From Phytophthora sp. 'mugwort' (taxonomy: Eukaryota; Oomycota; Peronosporomycetes; Peronosporales; Peronosporaceae): a stretch of DNA of 64,000 bases. A model generated the notes under the pieces. That model did not search any database. It saw nothing but the letters and a program-made list of their open reading frames with translations, and was not told the DNA's origin. Positions 45,927 through 56,400 of this stretch are shown piece by piece. How positions within the stretch are numbered: position 1 is the stretch's first letter; the number at the start of each line of letters is the position of its first letter. The DNA lies in contig JAUCEF010000007.1 of NCBI GenBank assembly GCA_033558025.1, forward strand, positions 1,240,001 to 1,304,000. The letters run 5' to 3'. The position numbers and the translations under genes are program-made.

Positions 45927-47628
45927 GTGGAGTCAGGCATAGCAGAGGATGCCTATGGGCGTCATGCATACATGCGGAGAGAGGATAACGTAGCGGAAGA
46001 AAACAAGTGCAAAACCTGCAAAGTATACCAAAGGAGGGTACAAACGAAGAACTTGCGAGGATTTACGAAAGAGAGCAGTAGGAGATGGCTTGAAGCATGG
46101 AGAAGAACACCGGCAAAGGAACGTCCGACGGCGTGGCTAGTACAGGAGACACATGTCAGCACGGAAGAAGAAGCGGAGAACTTGGAACTCATGTGAAAAC
46201 GACTTTGGAGAAAGCAGCACCAGAACGGGGGGGGGGGGGGGGGGGGGCAAATTGTCGTACTGGATGTAGCGGAGGAAAAGCAAGGAGGTGTAGCGATACT
46301 GCTACACCCTGGCACAGCAGGGCAAGTGCAGCCATGGCAACATACGAGGTGGAGCAACAGAGCCATGCCAGTGGTGGTAGGCAGCTACCACATAGTCAAT
46401 GTATATGCTTCAAACGACCACAAAAACAGAGAAAAGTTATTACTGACTTGCTGCGTTGGCCGTGGCTGGAGCAAGAAACCATGTTGGCAGGGAGCTTTAA
46501 CAATGTACAACGCCCTCCACTCGACAAACTAGGCGGCCAAAGAACATGACGGCCCGAGAGTGCAGCGCTTCAGGACTTAGTGCAGCACTTACGGCTGAAA
46601 GATGTCAGAATCCCGTTGAATGACGTGGACGATGAAGAATGAACCAGATCCACTGTTTTTTTCGCATACTGGGGACTGGATGCGGCAAGCAGGATAGACT
46701 GATTTTACGTACCACAGTTGTGGACAGCTGAGGTGCAGTGGGTATGAGTGGAAGAACTTGCGGTACCATCAGATCACCAGCGAGTGCGGCTCTATTTGTG
46801 AGAGGACAAATCAGCCACGAAAAGTCGGAGAGGCAAGAGATCAGTACCTTATCCGATTCAGACAGCGCAACCGGAACGAGTGCAAGCGGAATTATTGGAG
46901 GAGCTGATAGAAGCAGAGGTTGGAGAGAAAGCGACAACACTGTCATGGGATGAGAAAGCAAAGGCGTGTGTGCAATGCATTCAAACAATATAAAGGCGAG
47001 AAAAAAGAAAAGGCAACACGTAACAGTTAAGCAAATTAACGACCAAGCAGAGCGAACCTACTCACGAGAAAAGGGCTGATCGAGAATACCGTCGAAGACG
47101 CGAGAGAGGGACATTTAGTACGAATGGGGCAGCGACTAGAGCGCACAATGGAGCATCTCCGCTGGAAATCAAACGCGTCTCGAGTTGGGAAAAAGACCAG
47201 ACGATCTCGGAGATTAGGCAAGTGAACGGTAACGCGTTTCGGCGAGAAATGATTATAGCAGATAGGTTTGCTTCGGAATGGCGAACAATATTGGGGGTTG
47301 AACACAATACAATTCCAGCAGATGACATGGATAACGAGTTTGGTAAGTTCGCGAAAATACCGGAAGCTCGATGCATCTTATTACACGACAATGATCAGCT
47401 GATGCAACCAATATCCCAGGAGAAGGTGGCCAAGGCGATTACAGCACTAAGTCGGCACAAAGCAGCTGGAGCAGACGGATTAAACAATAATTTCTTCAAG
47501 AAGATCAGGCCGTCTTGGTACCAGTAACGGTGGCAATCGGCAACGAGTTGATTAAAGGAGGCGATTCGCCAAGATCATTCCTGGAAGGATTAGTCATACC
47601 CCTAAGAAATAAAGGGGATTCTACAGAT
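45927..47628 (+). mobile_element. Second LINE, 5' part (endonuclease and RT start), degenerate
   Basis: An APE-type LINE read in several frames. VYQRRVQTKNLRGF and WLVQETHVS hold the endonuclease start with catalytic Glu. AGSFNNVQ stands where the family has GDFN, so the catalytic Asp is Ser. The RT start at 47222-47527 has ISQEKVAKAITALSRHKAAG, followed by LVIPLRNKGDSTDA. A G21 run (46227-46247) breaks the endonuclease. The element is split at 47633 by a Ty3/gypsy insertion and continues at 54356. Confidence 0.8.
46227..46247 (+). repeat. G21 homopolymer
   Basis: Uninterrupted run of 21 G inside the LINE endonuclease region. Confidence 0.95.
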
Positions 47629-47633
47629 GCCAC
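47629..47633. repeat. 5-bp target-site duplication, left copy
   Basis: GCCAC directly left of the first LTR, repeated directly right of the second LTR (54356-54360). The LINE reading (DSTDAT then DYRPIALL) continues across when the insertion and one copy are ignored. Confidence 0.9.
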
Positions 47634-48169
47634 CGTAAGGATGTGGTTTGCAAATACGACACATTTTACATCGGTTACGTATGGGTAAAACCTTTGGTCC
47701 CGACATAATCGATATACGCACAGTCTGGTGCAGACGTAAAGTTTCTATCGTCCAAGGCAAAGGTCACGGGTTTGAGTCCCATTGATAACACATTTTATTT
47801 TGCATAGTTTGCATAAATTGCACATAAGGAGGCGCCGCGCGACACCACGACATCTTCCAAGGATCACGTATGTGAACTACACTCATGGTACACGCAATCA
47901 TTATCATGATGACGAAACCAGAGAATGTCCCAGAGTCTCCAGCCAATCAGATAGTCAATAGAGTGTGACGTGTAGGTTTGCATGTGATGTAGAGGAATGG
48001 TTGGTCACCGTGCGGAGAATATCCAGCGTGGCACAAAGGACACACAAGAGCCTCCATGGCGGCTTAGATATAGCGCTAGCGAACTAAGGACCGCCCAAAA
48101 TGAATCACTTCCAAATTTCCTTCCTACTCGACAACTCCTTCTCCTTCTCCTCCGCCCCACATCATTACA
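47634..48169 (+). repeat. LTR, left copy
   Basis: 536 bp; ends in TTACA. The first base is C where the right LTR has T, so the canonical TG start is lost. Other differences from the right LTR are at about 47706, 48012 and 48051. Confidence 0.95.
47718..47790 (+). other. tRNA-like module inside the LTR
   Basis: A D-arm-like hairpin (GCAC-AGTCTG-GTGC) and about 35 bp later a T-arm-like GGG-TTTGAGT-CCC that matches a Pol III B box. The acceptor and anticodon stems are not convincing. The same module is in the right LTR (about 53904-53976). Either chance, or a Pol III-type internal promoter or tRNA-derived piece taken into the LTR. Confidence 0.35.
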
Positions 48170-48543
48170 AGTGGTAGCACTTGTTGGTCAAGGCTCGGAA
48201 GGGTCTGCAACTGCTCAAGAGGTCCCATCTGCGAAGTGGTTGACTGGGTGGCATACGCCGGAAGGTCTCCCTCGCACATAGAACAAGTTACTGGGTGGCA
48301 TAGCCAGAAGGTGACTTGTTCCTACAAATCCTTGTCTGGTTTTCGGACTGGTTTGTGCCGTTGCTGGTGACAATCGCGCATCACATAGGGAACTCCAAGC
48401 TTTGGGTCTGTGGTTTAGTGCCGTGTGCCTGCCCCGCCATTGCTAACACGGAGGATAACTTCCCTATAGCGTGTCGTACACTAGCTGGTTGCGCAACAGT
48501 TGTCCGGACGGTTGGCAAGGTCACCCCTCTCGACCCCAAGCGT

Positions 48544-48876
48544 ATGGGAAAGCGAAAAACCCGGGAAACGGAAGCTTGCTTTTGCAGAAGTACCGGGGAT
48601 CTCTTTAACTACCCTGGCGACAAAGCTAAAATCGATAAGCTTCGCCACGACCTATTTGGCATTCTCGTCAAGCAACAAAAGCTTGTCAAGTTTATTCGGA
48701 ACGAAATCCCCAACGCCAAGGACTCGGACGCCCGCAACCTGCTGCAAGAACTGACGGATCGCCTCAATCACCGTCTCGAGCAGGTCGAAGACTTACTCAC
48801 CGCTTTCACGGACCGGCAGATCACCTCGTACAAGAAAATCCGCAGAAACAAGTCAGGAACTTCTAATAGGGCTTAG
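48544..48876 (+). CDS. Small leader ORF of the chromovirus, unknown function
   Basis: 110 codons from ATG 48544 to a TAG followed by two TAA codons. The protein is basic at both ends and helical in the middle, with a coiled-coil-like pattern (KLRHDLFGILVKQQKLVKFI, LLQELTDRLNHRLEQVEDLL). It lies between the left LTR and gag, in the same frame as gag but separated by the stops and 114 bp of A-rich leader. I do not recognise it; it could be an accessory ORF or a detached N-terminal gag part. Confidence 0.5.
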   Translation: MGKRKTRETEACFCRSTGDLFNYPGDKAKIDKLRHDLFGILVKQQKLVKFIRNEIPNAKDSDARNLLQELTDRLNHRLEQVEDLLTAFTDRQITSYKKIRRNKSGTSNRA

Positions 48877-48990
48877 TAATAAGCGCTCATTTTTTTTTGG
48901 TATAGACAAATTGGTATAGCAGAGCCCCAACAAAACAAAACAAAAGAAAAAAAAAAAACGAACATTCAAACAAAAGAGGCAATTAGGAAA

Positions 48991-49850
48991 ATGAGTATCC
49001 TCGATCTAGTGAAACAAATGACAGAGCTCGCCGAAAGGCAGCAACAACTTATGGAGCAACTCGCACGCAAAGAAACGCGAGTCGAAGGCATCTCACTCCC
49101 ACATTTTTCGGGTGAGATTGGAGAATCGGTCGATCTATACTTTGTCCAAGTCATGCGGTTCCTTGAGGCCAAAAAACATCAACTGGGAAGACCCAGTCAA
49201 CGGCTCACGCATTGTGGCCATGATGAGCGCAAAATTCCGAGGAAATGCAGCCGCGTGGTACATGCTGAACCGCAGCAATGTCCATGACGTGCAAGACCTC
49301 ATGCACTTACCCACGAATGAGTTTGTGCCTCGGGACAATCAGCGTCGGTTGCGTGACCAACTATACCAGTTGCGTCAGAATCGATGCAAGTCCCTCGAAG
49401 ACTACATTGGCAGGTTCCGAATGTTGCTGACGCAAGTCAAAGACATTAGTGAACTGGACAAAATCACGTACTTTACGCGTGGACTTGTCGCCCAATTAGG
49501 CCGCGAAGTGGAATACCGCCAATGCGACACGATCTCGGTGTGCTTTGCAGTTGCCCTCGAGTACGAACGCACTCATTTCGGCGGATCGTTCAATCAACGG
49601 TATGACTGCCACCAGCGACCTCCACAAAGGTTCTCAAGTCAACCAAGGTATCAGCAACAAGCTCCCCAGTTCGCCAGGAACACGAAGTTTGGTCGACCAT
49701 ACCAGTCGCGTAATTCGGGTCCGGAACCCATGGAAATCGACAACGCACAAGTTCGGTATAATCCGCAACCATCACACCAGCCACGAAAGTTTGTGCGTAT
49801 TGCAAGAAGACTGGGCATCTCATCAGCGAATGCTACAAGAAGAAGAACAG
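48991..49850 (+). pseudogene. gag of the chromovirus, frameshifted
   Basis: Starts at ATG 48991 (MSILDLVKQMTELAERQQQL, coiled-coil) after an A-rich leader. The gag domain follows (SLPHFSGEIGESVDLYF; then FRGNAAAWYML, RDQLYQLRQNRCKSLEDYIG, TYFTRGLVAQLG) and then a zinc knuckle CAYCKKTGHLISEC (C-x2-C-x4-H-x4-C) at 49792. The frame shifts at an A6 run near 49172 and again near 49790. Both look like single-base indels that offset each other. Confidence 0.88.
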
Positions 49851-52150
49851 CGATGCACGCAGACAAAACAACGGTGCCCCTGCAAATCAGCCTTGGCGCA
49901 GAACGGCGGTCAATTACTTCGAACAGGAGGGAAACACCGAGGAGTATGGTACTCACGACATCGAAGAGTATGACACTCACAACACGGAAACCAACACCGT
50001 GGAATGCGTCGTCGATCCAACACCAAGTGCGAGAGAGGAGACTGTAGTGGAAGTTAACCACAACGCCCCCATCTCCAAGGAGGAATACGGGGAACATGGG
50101 TTAGTGCGTATCCCTGCCAAGTGCAACGGCAACGATGTGATAGTTATGTTCGACAGTGGAGCCACCGACAACATTGTGGAGCCTGGAGTACTCGGCCACC
50201 TGGCCACCTCCGAACACATCAAGGTCAAGAGGTTCGATGGCACAACCACCACGACTCAAGAGGCCAAGCATGGATTGGTGGACCTCGAGGTAGGGGGTCG
50301 AAGTTTCAACATCCGCGCATCGAGTGGAAAATGGGCGATGGACACGACATGATCCTGGGAAAGCCCTTTTACCATCGGTACAATCCCCAGATCAACTATC
50401 AGACGCACGAAGTCAGCTTTGAGGAAGGCAACAATAAAAGGTGGCCTTTGGGAATCGAACCCACACCAGGTGTATCGAATCCTGCTCAACCAACCGCTAA
50501 GCCAAGTTTGGACATCGAATCCGACCATCGACCAGAAATATCACGACAAGAACATGAACGCACACAATACGAGCAACCCGCAACACAAATTGCGATAAAA
50601 ATTGCGACACAAGTCTCCAGTGTGGAGTTTGCAAAAAGGCTCAAACAACAAAGCTACGAAGAGGTCTACCGCGTCAAGGTGTGCCAGGTCGATACGCAAC
50701 TGTCAACTATACCAACACGCATCGAGTCGCTAATTGCGACGTATCAAGAAGTATTCCCCAAGGCATTACCAGACGGGTTACCACCTCACCGCCGCGTCGA
50801 GTTCGAGTTGACAACAAAACCAGACGCAAAACCAAGCAGTCGTCCACCTTTTCGGTTGTCCAAGACGGAGCAAGACGCTCTCGACCTGTTTGTGGAAGAG
50901 AAGCTGAAGAAGGGATGGATTGAAATCTCCGATTCTCCCTGGGTGTCCAATGTGTTTGGTATTCCCCAAAAAAGATCCGCAAACAGGGACACAACCTTCA
51001 CGATCGGAGTGGGTGCGATCCGGGAATGCAACACTACCGATTCGTTGGGTTATTGACTATCGGTATGTTAATTCGCAAACCATAGTTCCAAGAATCCCTT
51101 TACCGCGAATGGAAGAGCTGTTCGACAAAATGCACGGTGCTACGGTGTTCTCAGTGCTCGATCTCGCGCAGGGTTACCACCAAATGCGCATATCGCCTGA
51201 GTCTCGCAAATACACCGCATTCCGCACACACACAGAGACATATCAATGGTGTGTTGCACCAATGGGTCTTGCAGGCATGCCGGGCGTGTGGTCACGTCTC
51301 ATGCGGGTTCTGTTTGGCAAATACTCATTTATTGTGGTCTATCTTGACGACATTTGCGTCTTCTCCAAGACTATGGACGAACACACTGGGCATCTAGAGA
51401 CGCTGTTCCAAGTACTGCAACGCGAGAAATTGTACGCTCAAGTTACCAAGTGTCATTTTGGCGCAAAATCGGTTAACTTCCTCGGACACACCGTCTCCGC
51501 ACAAGGCATCGCTGTCAACACGAAGAAGACGGAGGCTATCGCCAAATGGACGACACCAGCAAACACCAAAGAGCTTCAGAGCTTTCTAGGACTTGCAGGC
51601 TACTACCGTCGGTTTACGCAACTTCGCTACACTAGCGCTGCCTTTGAGCACGTTAGTCAAGAAAGATGCAAAATGGGAATGGCATGCATCGCAAAACAAC
51701 GCATTTCAAGCACTCCAAGACGCTCTGCAAATTGCGCCTGTGCTTAAATTGCCCGACTTCGAACGCGAATTTATTGTAACCACGGATGCGTCAGGACACT
51801 GTGTTGGTGGAGTTCTTTCGCAAAAATATGGCACAAACGACCATCCAATTGCGTTCTACTCGAAGAAGCTGGGACCACACGAGCTGAATTGGCCCACACA
51901 CGAGAAGGAATTATTCGCGATCAAAACAGGACTCGAGAAATGGTGTCACTACCTCTACGGACGGCCTTTTGTCCTCTTCACCGACAACAGCGCATGCTCA
52001 TTGTTGTTGCACCATCCTAAAGTGTCTTCCAAGTTAGCACGCTATTTGACATTTTTCGCGCAATTCAACTTCCAGATCCATCATGTTAGCGGAAGTTTGA
52101 ATGCGGTTGCAGACGCATTATCGCGACAACCCACCGACGTCAGCTCTATC
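49850..52150 (+). pseudogene. pol N-part of the chromovirus: protease, RT, RNase H
   Basis: The protease has MFDSGATDNI (D-S-G active site) and DMILGKPFYH. RT has RRVEFELTTKPDAK, GWIEISDSPWVSNVFGIP, WVIDYRYVN, FSVLDLAQGYHQMRI, CVAPMGLAGMP and VVYLDDICVFS (YxDD site). RNase H has IVTTDASGHCVGGVL, ELNWPTHEKELFA and LFTDNSACSLLL ... LNAVADALSR. Frame changes near 50340, 50965 (C4-A6 run) and 51620 interrupt an otherwise intact sequence. Confidence 0.93.
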
Positions 52151-52399
52151 CAGTTCCATCGTTGCTCGGATCAATGCAGGACGCATGCAATTGCGTATAA
52201 AGAAAGCTTTCGTGCCACACCCACGGCGAAGCAAATTGTCGGGGGAGCGTCTTTGCCTCAAATTTCCTCCGCCATGACTGTGTCACACAGCTTTATGATA
52301 CTCGCACCTTCCGTTCAAAAAATGTTTGTGCAAGGTTACAAAAGCGACAAGGACATCAAAGAAGGCATCAACTCCAACACATTCGAGGTAATCGACGAG

Positions 52400-53824
52400 C
52401 TAGTATATTTACACACGCAAAACAAGACATTGCGACTTTGTTTGCCGAACGACTACCATCTTCGCACAAATATCATCTCGGGTTTGCACGACGCAGCCAT
52501 TGCAGCACATCCCGGAATTCGGCGCACATTCCTTCGGGTTGCACAATGGTACTACTGGAAAAACATGGAGAAAGACATCTACGACTACGTCACAAGTTGC
52601 GAAACATGTGCAAGATGGAAACACAGCAACGCCAAGAAAAATGGGAAACTCGTTCCTATTCCAATCCCCAAAGAATGTTGGGAAGTGGTGTCAATGGACT
52701 TCATCACCGGCTTACCGGAATCCAACGGATTTGATGCGATCCTAACAGTCGTCGACAAACTCTCAAAAACGTCCCAAGTACATCGCAGTGAATACAACGG
52801 ACGACGCAGAGAAAACTGCCCACATCTTTTTCGACAATGTCGTGCGACACCATGGAATACCCGCAGTCATCAGCAGCGATCGAGATCCGAAATTTACATC
52901 GAAATTTTGGCGTTCGCTCGCTAAAATTATGGGCATCAAATTGAACATGACAACCGCGCACCGAGCTCAGGCTGACGGCCAGACAGAGAGACAGAATCTC
53001 GTTCTGGAAGACGCACTTCGTTGTATGACTTCGTATCATGGCCAGGATTGGTCAGAAAAATTACCAACGACAGAGTATGCACACGCAACTCTAACTAGTG
53101 CCTCAACGGGACTGTCGCCGTTCGAAATCGACACGGGACGCAAAGAGCGACTACCTATCGGACTCCCAACAGCGCTAGCTACGAGCGCTAACAACCCCGA
53201 ACTCGACATTGCCGAATTCGCGAAAACATTCCACGAAGATCGGCAGAAGCTCGTCGAACAAGCAAGAGTGCATTTAAAGCACGCACAAGAGTCACAAAAA
53301 CGCTATTATGACCAAAAGCGCAATGACGTTGCGTTCAAAGTGGGCGAGTTGGTGATGCTCGACCTCGCCGTCTTCCCCTTCGACACGCAGCACAGGACAT
53401 GGAAGTTAAACGTGCAAAACTTGCAGCAAGGAAGATCGGTCCATTCAAAATCGTCAAAATGATCGGGGAAAACGTCGCAAAACTCCAATTGCCCGCAAAC
53501 ATGCAGAGAATGAACCCCACATTTAATGTGGATATTTTAGCGCATTTTGTCCAAGATCACGAGCGGTTCAAGAGCCGACCAATACCCAAAACATCGCGGG
53601 TCGTCGTGGACGAGAACACCGGTGAAGAAATGTATTTCGTCGAAAAACTTCTTAAACACCGAATCGTGAGCCGCAAGAAACAATGGTTGGTCAAGTGGAA
53701 CGGATACCCAGACCACGAGGCAACATGGGTATATGAAAGCGACATCAACCACGTCTACCACTGGAAGGTTCTCGTCGAAGCGTTCCACAAGCTTCGACTC
53801 GAAGTCACTCGCCGGAGGATGTAA
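52400..53824 (+). pseudogene. pol C-part of the chromovirus: integrase and chromodomain
   Basis: The integrase has the HHCC finger (GLHDAAIAAHPG ... TSCETCARW), VSMDFITGLP (first Asp), ISSDRDPKF (second Asp) and DGQTERQN (Glu), so the whole DDE triad is present. A frameshift near 52770 (A5 run) and one near 53395 separate the core and the tail. The C-terminal chromodomain reads YFVEKLLKHRIVSRKKQWLV then KWNGYPDHEATWVYESDI, with the expected aromatic residues. The TAA stop at 53822-53824 lies inside the first bases of the right LTR. Confidence 0.93.
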
Positions 53825-54355
53825 GGATGTGGTTTGCAAATACGACACATTTTACATCGGTTACGTATGGGTAAAACCTTTGGTCCCGACACAATCGATA
53901 TACGCACAGTCTGGTGCAGACGTAAAGTTTCTATCGTCCAAGGCAAAGGTCACGGGTTTGAGTCCCATTGATAACACATTTTATTTTGCATAGTTTGCAT
54001 AAATTGCACATAAGGAGGCGCCGCGCGACACCACGACATCTTCCAAGGATCACGTATGTGAACTACACTCATGGTACACGCAATCATTATCATGATGACG
54101 AAACCAGAGAATGTCCCAGAGTCTCCAGCCAATCAGATAGTCAATAGAGTGTGACGTGTAGGTTTGCATGTGATGTAGAGGAATGGTTGGTCACCATGCG
54201 GAGAATATCCAGCGTGGCACAAAGGACACACAAGAGTCTCCATGGCGGCTTAGATATAGCGCTAGCGAACTAAGGACCGCCCAAAATGAATCACTTCCAA
54301 ATTTCCTTCCTACTCGACAACTCCTTCTCCTTCTCCTCCGCCCCACATCATTACA
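53820..54355 (+). repeat. LTR, right copy
   Basis: 536 bp, TG start and ACA end; a purine-rich stretch (CGCCGGAGGA) just before it is the likely polypurine tract. Confidence 0.95.
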
Positions 54356-56400
54356 GCCACGGACTACAGACCGATCGCGTTATTGCAAACCGGATACAAA
54401 ATATTTGCTAAAGTCATAGCGACGCGTACACAAACGACACTCGGCACTCCGATCGAAGACTCGCAACAAGGATTTGTACACGGAAGACAAATGCTAAAGA
54501 CAATCATGATAATGCTGGCCATAGTAACAAGAACAAACGCGGAGCCTGGACTAGCTGCAACTCTCAGTCGAGTGATTCTGCTGATAGATTTTAGGAAAGC
54601 ATACGACACGGTGGCGATAGAGTTCTTATCCGTGGCATTACTTCGGTTTCGTTTCTCACAACGTTCGTGAATATGATTCGGAAACTGCACGAAGGTACAA
54701 CGGTGCAATTTTTAGTAAATAGAGAACTCTCAAAGCCTCAGGAGTCATATCCGGAATACGGCAAGGATGCCCACTCGCCATTGCTATTCATACTCGCGGC
54801 GGAAATTCTAGACCTAGCAATCCAAGAAGACTCGGAAATAAGGGGAATCAAGGTGCCAGGCGAGGACGGAGAGGAACATAAGTTCTCGGCCTTCGTAGAT
54901 GACTCGACCGTGTTCATGGACGAGGCGAAACAATTGCCACGCGTGATGTCCATTGTGGAGAGGTTCGGCCAATTATTAGGACTACAAATATAACCGATTA
55001 AGAGCAAATTAGTATTCTTAAACACAGCAGTGGATATCCTAGAATTTCATGGGATACCGGTGCTTAAGTTCGGAGACACGGTCCGGTACCTGGGATATGC
55101 TGCTGGAGCAAGTAAGCTGACTGACATCAATTGGGCAGCGCGCATTAGGAACATACAGAGATGGCTAGCGACAGGGACGCAGTTACCATGAGTATTGAAA
55201 CAAGCGTGACATTTCTTAACGTGATAATCTTGCCATCAGTGTACGGCGCCAGTATTTGAACTCCCGTCATGGGCTGAAAAACAGATACGAAGCATCCAGA
55301 AACAATTCCTATGGCACGGCTCCCCAAGTACGGAAGCGAGCCGCCACAAGATTAACACAGGGTTACTATACACGCCGAAACAAGCGGGTGGAGTCGGTTT
55401 AGCATCAGTGTTGGTGGCATGTAAGATGCAAAGGGTGAAGCACACCATTCAATGGCCGATAAAATGCAAGGATATGTACTATGTGGCATAGACGGCATGG
55501 GTATTTAGAGGAGCAATGCAGGCGTGGATGGCAGGGGCCTCACCCAAGCAAGACCTGGTAAGGCAACGACCCAGAGCAGGTAGAACGCCCGGGAACAAAT
55601 TACAGCAACTTATCGGACCATGGCTGAAACCAGATGCAGAGCAATACGCGGAAACGAAACAGCAGTATCGTCAGGAATTGGCGGAATTAGCGGGGGAGGA
55701 AATAAGTTGACCACAGAGACAGAGCGGATCGTGGAGCTACCGAGGCCGATCCCAAGGGAGCTGAATGCGATGCTGGCAGAGGACAAAAGCTTCTGGCCAA
55801 CGTACTATTGGAACGACAACCCTTGGATAGTAGATCACCAGGGCAAAATGCTCACAACACAGAAGTACGATAAAATACGACCGAGCACAGCCGCGGAACC
55901 GAAAATTCAAAGGAAAGGGGACGAACAAATATTCACTAGTCATCCAACAACGAGAGAGAAGCGGCATCAGCAAGCTAAACTGAGAAGTGGGGGATACCAG
56001 TACTGATGAGTGCATCAACGCTGGAAATCGAGGAATGTATGCAAGTCAGCACGGAGCTTAGGTTACGACATCCCACAAAACCGAAAAAGTGAGTACAGAC
56101 GGGAATATACAGCAGCAGGTCGGGCACGGGGGACAATCAAAGGAGGACAACGGACACCACACATTATTGAGGTGGAGCAAATGAGCGATGGAATACATTG
56201 GGGGGTCGTGGGAACAGAGACGATGGACTCGACAACAGCAGCAGACGTTATCAAGCCAGGGAGGGTCCGGATCAAGGCGGCGTAGTGTTCTACGCATACC
56301 CGCTAATTCACGTATTCCGATCGAGGATTCCCGAAACCATAGTCAACAGGCACGTGCATTGAGCCCTTAAGAAGCAACCGCTCCGAAAATACGGAGGGTC
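54356..56400 (+). mobile_element. Second LINE, 3' part (RT core and C-terminal region), degenerate
   Basis: Continues the LINE split at 47633. [43 protein letters not shown] and FVDDSTVF (active site of the YADD type) give the RT core. Further C-terminal pieces (55516-56006) are rich in charged residues, with no motif I can name. Frame breaks are near 54665, 54995, 55200 and later. The right boundary is uncertain. Confidence 0.8.

Larger units (their letters stand above)
47634..54355 (+). mobile_element. Full-length Ty3/gypsy chromovirus nested in a LINE
   Basis: 6,722 bp with two 536-bp LTRs that differ at only about four positions, a 5-bp target duplication, and gag, protease, RT, RNase H, integrase and chromodomain in order. 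The order PR-RT-RH-IN defines Ty3/gypsy, and the C-terminal chromodomain places it with the chromoviruses, whose integrases can be steered to marked chromatin. Despite the young LTRs, about seven single-base frameshifts break gag-pol. Confidence 0.95.

Noticed and set aside
49780..49800. Programmed -1 frameshift between gag and pol
   Set aside because: The site (AAAGTTTG) is not an X-XXY-YYZ slippery heptamer in the gag frame, and an opposite shift upstream near 49172 suggests ordinary indels.
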